Source: Pyrodictium sp.
Lineage (GTDB): Archaea > Thermoproteota > Thermoprotei_A > Sulfolobales > Pyrodictiaceae
Reading direction: 5' to 3'
Length of the DNA stretch: 9,810 nt
Assembly (NCBI GenBank): GCA_015662475.1
Contig: DQUB01000009.1
Coordinates: 1 to 9,810, forward strand
Part shown: positions 6,180 through 9,810 of the stretch, piece after piece
How positions within the stretch are numbered: the first letter of the stretch is position 1
Layout: each line of letters opens with the position of its first letter
Program-made: the position numbers and the translations under genes
Notes under the pieces: generated by a model
The model's database searches: none
What the model saw: the letters and a program-made list of their open reading frames with translations, nothing else
Told to the model about the DNA's origin: nothing

Positions 6180-7287
6180 GAGCAGCTGTGTTCTCAATTA
6201 GTGTATCTTCAACATCTACTGTAACTACCTTGTAGGGTTTGAACTTACCTGCTTCTGGATCCCATGCAAATGTTTGAAGTACTAGCTTTGTACCTTCCAC
6301 TATTGGTATGATACCGGTTAGATGCTTCACCTCGCCATTCTCAATCCATACTAGGCGTAGTTCGCGCTTCTCCAACAACTCTTTTACATTTGCAGTTGCA
6401 TGGCAATCTTCACAGTGTCTTGCTTTTGTTGTCACAATGTGTGGGAACATCTGCGCTATATCAACTCTTACTGCTTCAACATCTTTTCCAGTCCATACCA
6501 ACACCATTATGTTGCCAGGAACTATCTTGCCAGTCCTCTTGTCCTTGACAAGGAACAGCCATCCAGCAATTGGTATCGCTTTCTTAGCAGGCTTACCTCG
6601 CAGCTTATACGTCTCATATGCGTATGAGAGGTGGCAGTTATAGCATGTTACCGTAGTCGGTGAATGGCATGCACTACAGCTTATGTCGTCTAAGTGTTGT
6701 TTGTGTTCAGGTATTGTTTTGATTACAGGTGGTCCAATGTGTTTCTCGATATGGCATTTCTCACAGCTAACCTCGAAAATCCCTTTACCCTCAAACATGT
6801 AGTTGAAATCGCCATGCATTCCATGTACTTCTTTGCTACTATGACAGTAGACACAGTTGACACCTAGACCGATTAGGTGTACATCAGCCCACTCTGGATT
6901 CTTCTGTCCCAATGCTATTGCTTTAGCCTGTCTACCGTGACACTTAAGGCACGTGTTCCTATCTTTTGCAACTGATATGCTAAAGTCTACTACATTTCCA
7001 TTAGCATCTTTTACAGCATGGCAACTTTCACATGTAGCATGGCACTTCTTACAGAAGAGAGCTTCATAGGGTACACCCACATACTTGCCCATTCCACAAC
7101 ATTCATACCAGTACTTCATACCCTTTGTTGTAGCATGTAGTGTCTCGGCAAACTTCATCATTCCAAGCCATTCTCTTGCCTCTTTTTCTACAGGCTTAAG
7201 TCGCTCTTCAACAGCATATGCTAGAGGTATTAGGCTGCTAAACAATAGTATTGCTGCTACTACAAAGACTATTCGATGACGCACCAT
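6130..7287 (-). CDS. Secreted octaheme c-type cytochrome
   Basis: 385 residues. A signal peptide (basic start, hydrophobic core 6-22, probable cleavage after AYA at 23-25) directs export; there is no other membrane segment. Eight CXXCH heme c sites are visible: CKKCH 79-83, CESCH 86-90, CLKCH 113-117, CVYCH 145-149, CEKCH 175-179, CSACH 204-208, CYNCH 215-219 and CEDCH 292-296. Extra histidines (51, 137, 155, 158, 183, 195, 198, 283, 291) are enough for bis-histidine ligation of most hemes. A cysteine pair (63-64, YECCGMGKY) precedes heme 1. A 70-residue insert separates hemes 7 and 8, and the last 85 residues lack heme sites. Octaheme families include hydroxylamine oxidoreductase/nitrite reductase-like and tetrathionate reductase-like proteins; I cannot assign it to one. 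It probably carries or delivers electrons outside the membrane. Heme maturation genes are not in the window. The ATG has GAGGT about 8 bases upstream. Confidence 0.92.
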   Translation of the reverse strand: MVRHRIVFVVAAILLFSSLIPLAYAVEERLKPVEKEAREWLGMMKFAETLHATTKGMKYWYECCGMGKYVGVPYEALFCKKCHATCESCHAVKDANGNVVDFSISVAKDRNTCLKCHGRQAKAIALGQKNPEWADVHLIGLGVNCVYCHSSKEVHGMHGDFNYMFEGKGIFEVSCEKCHIEKHIGPPVIKTIPEHKQHLDDISCSACHSPTTVTCYNCHLSYAYETYKLRGKPAKKAIPIAGWLFLVKDKRTGKIVPGNIMVLVWTGKDVEAVRVDIAQMFPHIVTTKARHCEDCHATANVKELLEKRELRLVWIENGEVKHLTGIIPIVEGTKLVLQTFAWDPEAGKFKPYKVVTVDVEDTLIENTAALTWEELEKLAKPQPST

Positions 7288-7322
7288 CTTCTAACCTCAA
7301 TATAGACGTTTGCTTGCTGTGC

Positions 7323-7332
7323 TAATATTTTT
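7323..7332 (-). promoter_or_regulatory. TATA-like box upstream of the cytochrome gene
   Basis: The minus strand reads AAAAATATTA, centred about 40 bases before the cytochrome ATG. This is the same spacing as the box before livK, and a GAGGT ribosome site lies between it and the ATG. It indicates that the cytochrome can be expressed independently of livHM. The 167-base gap (7288-7454) holds nothing else I can recognise apart from a short T-run just after the livM stop. Confidence 0.4.
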
Positions 7333-7454
7333 GTCTTGTGACATGAACTACTACGCTCACCTATTCCGCTGTTTAACGTCATGGCATGTGGAAAGTTTTG
7401 GGCTAAAGTGGGGCGAGGTTTTGTGCAAGACTCTCTTATGAAAAGTTAGGCTGT

Positions 7455-8381
7455 TTAGTAGCTGTATGGCCATAGCCTAAAGTATTCTTTTACCCTACGT
7501 AGTATGCCTATGAGGCCTTCAGGCTCCAATACTAGAAAGGCTATTACAATGCTGCCCAACACCACATATTTAGGTGCTGATGCTAATACGCTCATACCTA
7601 GTGCTGCTAACATATCACTTAGATTGGTCTCGAGAAGGCTCCACCCAGTCCTAATCAGTATTGCTCCAAGGAGGCTTCCCCAAATTATCCTTCCAGGACC
7701 TCCAATCAACACCATAGCCAGATACTCTATTGACGTGTCAAGGGTGAATGCTGTCCAATCTATGCCGCTTACCGTGAAAGCGTAAAGACCTCCTGCCAAA
7801 CCCGCGTAAAAGCCAGAGATACCAAATGCTATTGCTTTTACCTTCACCACGTTTATACCAACTATTTCTGCCGCTACATCATTGTCTCCCACAGCTTTAA
7901 GAGCTCTTCCTATAGCACTACGTCCTAGGTTTACCGCTAACAGTGTTGCTAGTATCGCATATGCTAACACAACGTAGTATTGCATAGGAAACATTGAAAG
8001 TTGCATTACCCCAAATGCTTTGAGGTTTTCCGGCACCGAGGTATACTGGTCGGGGTCTATAACACTGAACATGTACTCTAGTATCATTTGAGCAGCTATA
8101 CTGGCCATTGCCAGATAGTAGCCTTTAAGGCGGAATGATGGAAGGCCTAGGAAAACGCCTACAAACGCTGTAAATAGAGCTGCTATCGGTATTGCCACTA
8201 GTATGCTTATGTGAAGAGCTTCTGCCAGGTAAACTGTAGCATATGCTCCAACACCCATTAGTGCTCCCTGTGCTAGAGATATTTGACCTGCAAGTCCTAT
8301 CAACAAGTTCAACCCTATAGCGCCTACAAAGAATATTGAATATTGCAAGACTTGTTGCCAACGACGTATAGTATGGGCCAA
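7455..8381 (-). CDS. livM: LivM 3' fragment (long open frame after the frameshift)
   Basis: This is the part of livM that stays open after the duplication. It could be called as a 308-residue gene starting at a TTG (MAHTIRRWQQVLQYSIFFVG). Its first 14 or so residues are out-of-frame translation of the real livM sequence, and the TTG has no ribosome site before it, so independent translation is doubtful. From SIFFVGAIGLN onward it is a well-conserved branched-chain/HAAT permease with several membrane helices, the coupling loop and a basic C-terminus. It lacks the first helix and the segment leading into the second. Confidence 0.6.
   Translation of the reverse strand: MAHTIRRWQQVLQYSIFFVGAIGLNLLIGLAGQISLAQGALMGVGAYATVYLAEALHISILVAIPIAALFTAFVGVFLGLPSFRLKGYYLAMASIAAQMILEYMFSVIDPDQYTSVPENLKAFGVMQLSMFPMQYYVVLAYAILATLLAVNLGRSAIGRALKAVGDNDVAAEIVGINVVKVKAIAFGISGFYAGLAGGLYAFTVSGIDWTAFTLDTSIEYLAMVLIGGPGRIIWGSLLGAILIRTGWSLLETNLSDMLAALGMSVLASAPKYVVLGSIVIAFLVLEPEGLIGILRRVKEYFRLWPYSY
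8331..8344 (+). repeat. Exact 7-base tandem duplication inside livM
   Basis: GAATATT occurs twice in direct tandem (8331-8337 and 8338-8344) and the period continues one more base to 8345. On the coding strand this reads AATATTC AATATTC. Seven is not a multiple of three, so the second copy shifts the livM frame. Removing either copy gives GCA ATA TTC TTT GTA, which joins the two conserved halves at exactly the family's usual spacing. Confidence 0.93.
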
Positions 8382-8502
8382 CTAGTAGAGGTAGTGTCAA
8401 TAGTATAGCCACACCCAGGGCTAGAGAAGCCCAATGTATTGGGTAGCGTAGAATGCCCATTAGCTCTGCATAGGTCTCCTTGAAAACACCTGCAGGCATA
8501 GA

Positions 8503-9411
8503 CTACACCCTCTCTATCCTCTCCGTTCCAAACAAACCGTATGGTTTGAAGAGGAGCACGACCAACATGACTATAAAGGCTAGTTGGTTGCCCAACCCAG
8601 GCAGTATGGGGTCCAATGCTAGAGAGCCAAACTGCTCCATAAAACCTAGTACAAGTCCTCCAACAACAACACCTGCAATTGAATCTAAACCTGCAAGTAG
8701 ACTTGCAGCCAATGCTTTTATAGCATAGAAGTCCAACATTGGACTCACCTGAGCTTTAGCGGCTAGAGCAAATGCAGCTGCAGCTGATACTACCCCTGCA
8801 ATTCCCCAGCTGAGCATAGTCAAGACTGTGACGGGAAGACCGTAGGCCGACGCTCCAAACGCATCCTCGGAAACCGCTCTCATAGCAATGCCGAGTCTCG
8901 TATACCTGTGCATCAACACTATACCAACTATCACAGATAGCGAAACACATATTGCGATGAAATCGGATAACGATGCTCTAACAGGACCTATGCTATAATA
9001 TGTTTCGGGTAGACCTAAACTACCCATCTCAAAACCACGTGATACAACCATGCTCATACCACGCAACACATAGTATGCTCCAAGAGTTGCAGCCATTAAA
9101 GCCGCCACTGGCCTACCGCGAAGAGGCCTGGCAAGTAGTCTTTCTAGAGCAACACCAACGCCAAAACCTAAGGCTAAAGATAGGGTGAAAGCTGCTGGAA
9201 TAGGAACATGATAGTATGCTGATAATACAAAGACTACATAGGCTGTAAACACGACTATCTCGGGCTCGGCCAGGTTTACCGCCTTACTAACACGGTACAC
9301 TATGTTGTATCCTAATGCCAATGCAGCGTAGATAAACCCCATAACAAGTGCTTGGAATGCCGTATTGGCGATGAGGTAGAGTGTATCCAAAGACACCACC
9401 TCGAACATCAT
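8503..9411 (-). CDS. livH: LivH-type branched-chain/HAAT ABC transporter permease
   Basis: 302 residues with about eight hydrophobic helices. Family features include FQALVMGFIYAALALGYNIV near the N-terminus, VNLAEPEIVVFTAYV, the ERLLARPLRGRP loop, the cytoplasmic loop RLGIAMRAVSEDAFGASAYG that contacts the ATPase, and the ending LLFKPYGLFGTERIERV. As I recall, this ending is usual in permeases encoded with acyl-CoA synthetases. It should form the channel with LivM. The ATG ATG at 9411 overlaps the stop of the synthetase gene (ATGA), suggesting coupling, but no ribosome site precedes it. Instead GAGGTGGT lies at about codons 4-6, placed for a TTG start at 9390 (residue 8), so the true protein may be 295 residues. 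livM follows after 3 bases. Confidence 0.92.
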   Translation of the reverse strand: MMFEVVSLDTLYLIANTAFQALVMGFIYAALALGYNIVYRVSKAVNLAEPEIVVFTAYVVFVLSAYYHVPIPAAFTLSLALGFGVGVALERLLARPLRGRPVAALMAATLGAYYVLRGMSMVVSRGFEMGSLGLPETYYSIGPVRASLSDFIAICVSLSVIVGIVLMHRYTRLGIAMRAVSEDAFGASAYGLPVTVLTMLSWGIAGVVSAAAAFALAAKAQVSPMLDFYAIKALAASLLAGLDSIAGVVVGGLVLGFMEQFGSLALDPILPGLGNQLAFIVMLVVLLFKPYGLFGTERIERV

Positions 9412-9810
9412 TCAACGGCTACTATCTTGACACGACGTGTAACAGTTACTGTACGTCCGTCCTCTAGCCTCATCGAAACCGTAACTTCAGCTTCTTCAGC
9501 GTTAGAGTATATTGCTTCTATGAGACTCTTATACCGCTCCTCTATCACTCTCCTCCTCAACTTCCTAGTTCTCGTCATCTCGCCATCGTCTGGGTGAAAC
9601 TCTTTAAACAAGCTTACAAACTTTCTAACGCGAAGCTTTTCCGGCAACTTGCTGTTAGCTTTCTCTACTTCTCTTCTCAACAACTCTAAAACCTCTGGCT
9701 TCTGGGATAAGTCTGCATAGCTTGTGAAGGGGATACGACGTCTCTCAGCCCATCGAGATACAGTCTCATAGTCTATGTTGATTATGGCTGCAAGATAGGG
9801 TCTACCCTCA
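9408..9810 (-). CDS. AMP-forming acyl-CoA synthetase, C-terminal part (5' end outside window)
   Basis: The frame is open to the right edge, giving 133 residues before TGA at 9408-9410. Visible are EGRPYLAAIINIDYETVSRW (1-20), YADLSQKPEVLELLRREVEK (31-50) and the swivel-domain motif GEMTRTRKLRRRVIEERY (76-93), in which K83 is the likely catalytic lysine of the C-terminal domain. This is the ending typical of long-chain or aromatic acyl-CoA synthetases of the adenylate-forming superfamily, which make acyl-AMP from acid and ATP and then the CoA thioester in the cytoplasm. The stop overlaps the livH start, so the synthetase is co-translated with the permease; this pairing is a known arrangement in which imported acids would be activated on entry. 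A TTG at 9683 is also in frame, but the homology upstream shows that it is internal. Confidence 0.88.
   Translation of the reverse strand, partial: EGRPYLAAIINIDYETVSRWAERRRIPFTSYADLSQKPEVLELLRREVEKANSKLPEKLRVRKFVSLFKEFHPDDGEMTRTRKLRRRVIEERYKSLIEAIYSNAEEAEVTVSMRLEDGRTVTVTRRVKIVAVE

Larger units (their letters stand above)
7455..8499 (-). pseudogene. livM: livM permease gene interrupted by a 7-base tandem duplication
   Basis: The ATG at 8499 comes 3 bases after the livH stop, with GAGGGTGT as ribosome site. The frame encodes a normal LivM start (MPAGVFKETYAELMGILRYP, then a helix and VGPYYTSLATSLAIF, about residue 54) and then runs into a 7-base repeat at 8331-8344. Past it the frame is shifted by one and, left uncorrected, ends at 8125. 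The correct LivM sequence continues in the other frame: FFVGAIGLNLLIGLAGQISL, GRALKAVGDNDVAAEIVGIN (the EAA-like loop to the ATPase), and the ending EPEGLIGILRRVKEYFRLWP. Dropping one repeat copy gives LAIFFVGAIGLN and a 345-residue protein of standard length. The rest is undamaged, so the mutation is recent, reversible, or a sequencing error. If it is real, no full-length LivM is made without frameshifting or slippage. Confidence 0.85.

Noticed and set aside
6308..6643. 111-codon plus-strand frame opposite the cytochrome gene
   Set aside because: It is antisense to the eight-heme coding sequence, whose motifs fix the true frame, and its translation looks random.
8125..8330. Continuation of the livM N-terminal frame past the duplication
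   Set aside because: After the repeat this frame gives Arg/Ser/Thr-rich sequence without LivM features. It is out-of-frame read-through, not a novel domain.
8320..8350. Programmed ribosomal frameshifting as the explanation for livM
   Set aside because: No slippery heptamer of the usual type or downstream structure is evident, LivM genes are not known for programmed frameshifting, and the exact tandem repeat is a simpler explanation.
1..9810. CRISPR arrays, tRNA/rRNA genes, insertion sequences or attachment sites
   Set aside because: No regularly spaced repeats, no clover-leaf or rRNA-like blocks, no transposase frames and no flanking inverted repeats were seen by reading.

Overview
The window looks like chromosomal DNA of an archaeon, most likely a thermophilic crenarchaeote (Thermoproteota). 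The reasons are TATA-like boxes about 40 bases before start codons, T-rich ends, frequent TTG starts, many AGA/AGG arginine codons, GGAGGTGA-type ribosome sites, and solute-binding proteins held by an N-terminal membrane helix with no lipobox cysteine. This placement is inferred; the window holds no rRNA or other marker gene.

The left third (2-3693, plus strand) holds the end of an unrecognised gene followed by a complete iron-complex type ABC importer: an anchored binding protein, a FecCD/BtuC-type permease and an ATPase. The genes overlap or nearly touch, so they probably form one operon for ferric chelate, heme or corrinoid uptake. It converges at about 3694-3820, where there is a stem-loop, on a minus-strand cluster.

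The right two thirds (3821-9810, minus strand) read in transcription order: 3' end of an AMP-forming acyl-CoA synthetase, livH, livM, a secreted octaheme cytochrome c, an anchored LivK-type binding protein, and livF. Synthetase-livH-livM-livK-livF is the layout of the acyl-CoA-synthetase-linked branch of the branched-chain amino acid (HAAT) transporters. In that branch the imported substrate may be a carboxylic acid that is activated to a CoA thioester. The second ATPase, livG, is absent and would be expected just beyond the right edge. The cytochrome sits between livM and livK, has its own TATA-like element and ribosome site, and is followed by a T-rich terminator.

Two points stand out. First, livM is broken by an exact 7-base tandem duplication (8331-8344). 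Removing one copy restores a normal 345-residue LivM, so this is a fresh mutation, a reversible switch, or a sequence error. Second, an eight-heme cytochrome is embedded in a carboxylate/amino acid transporter locus and faces an iron-complex importer, which suggests a respiratory module joined to substrate uptake and iron supply. No tRNA, rRNA, insertion sequence or CRISPR array was seen.
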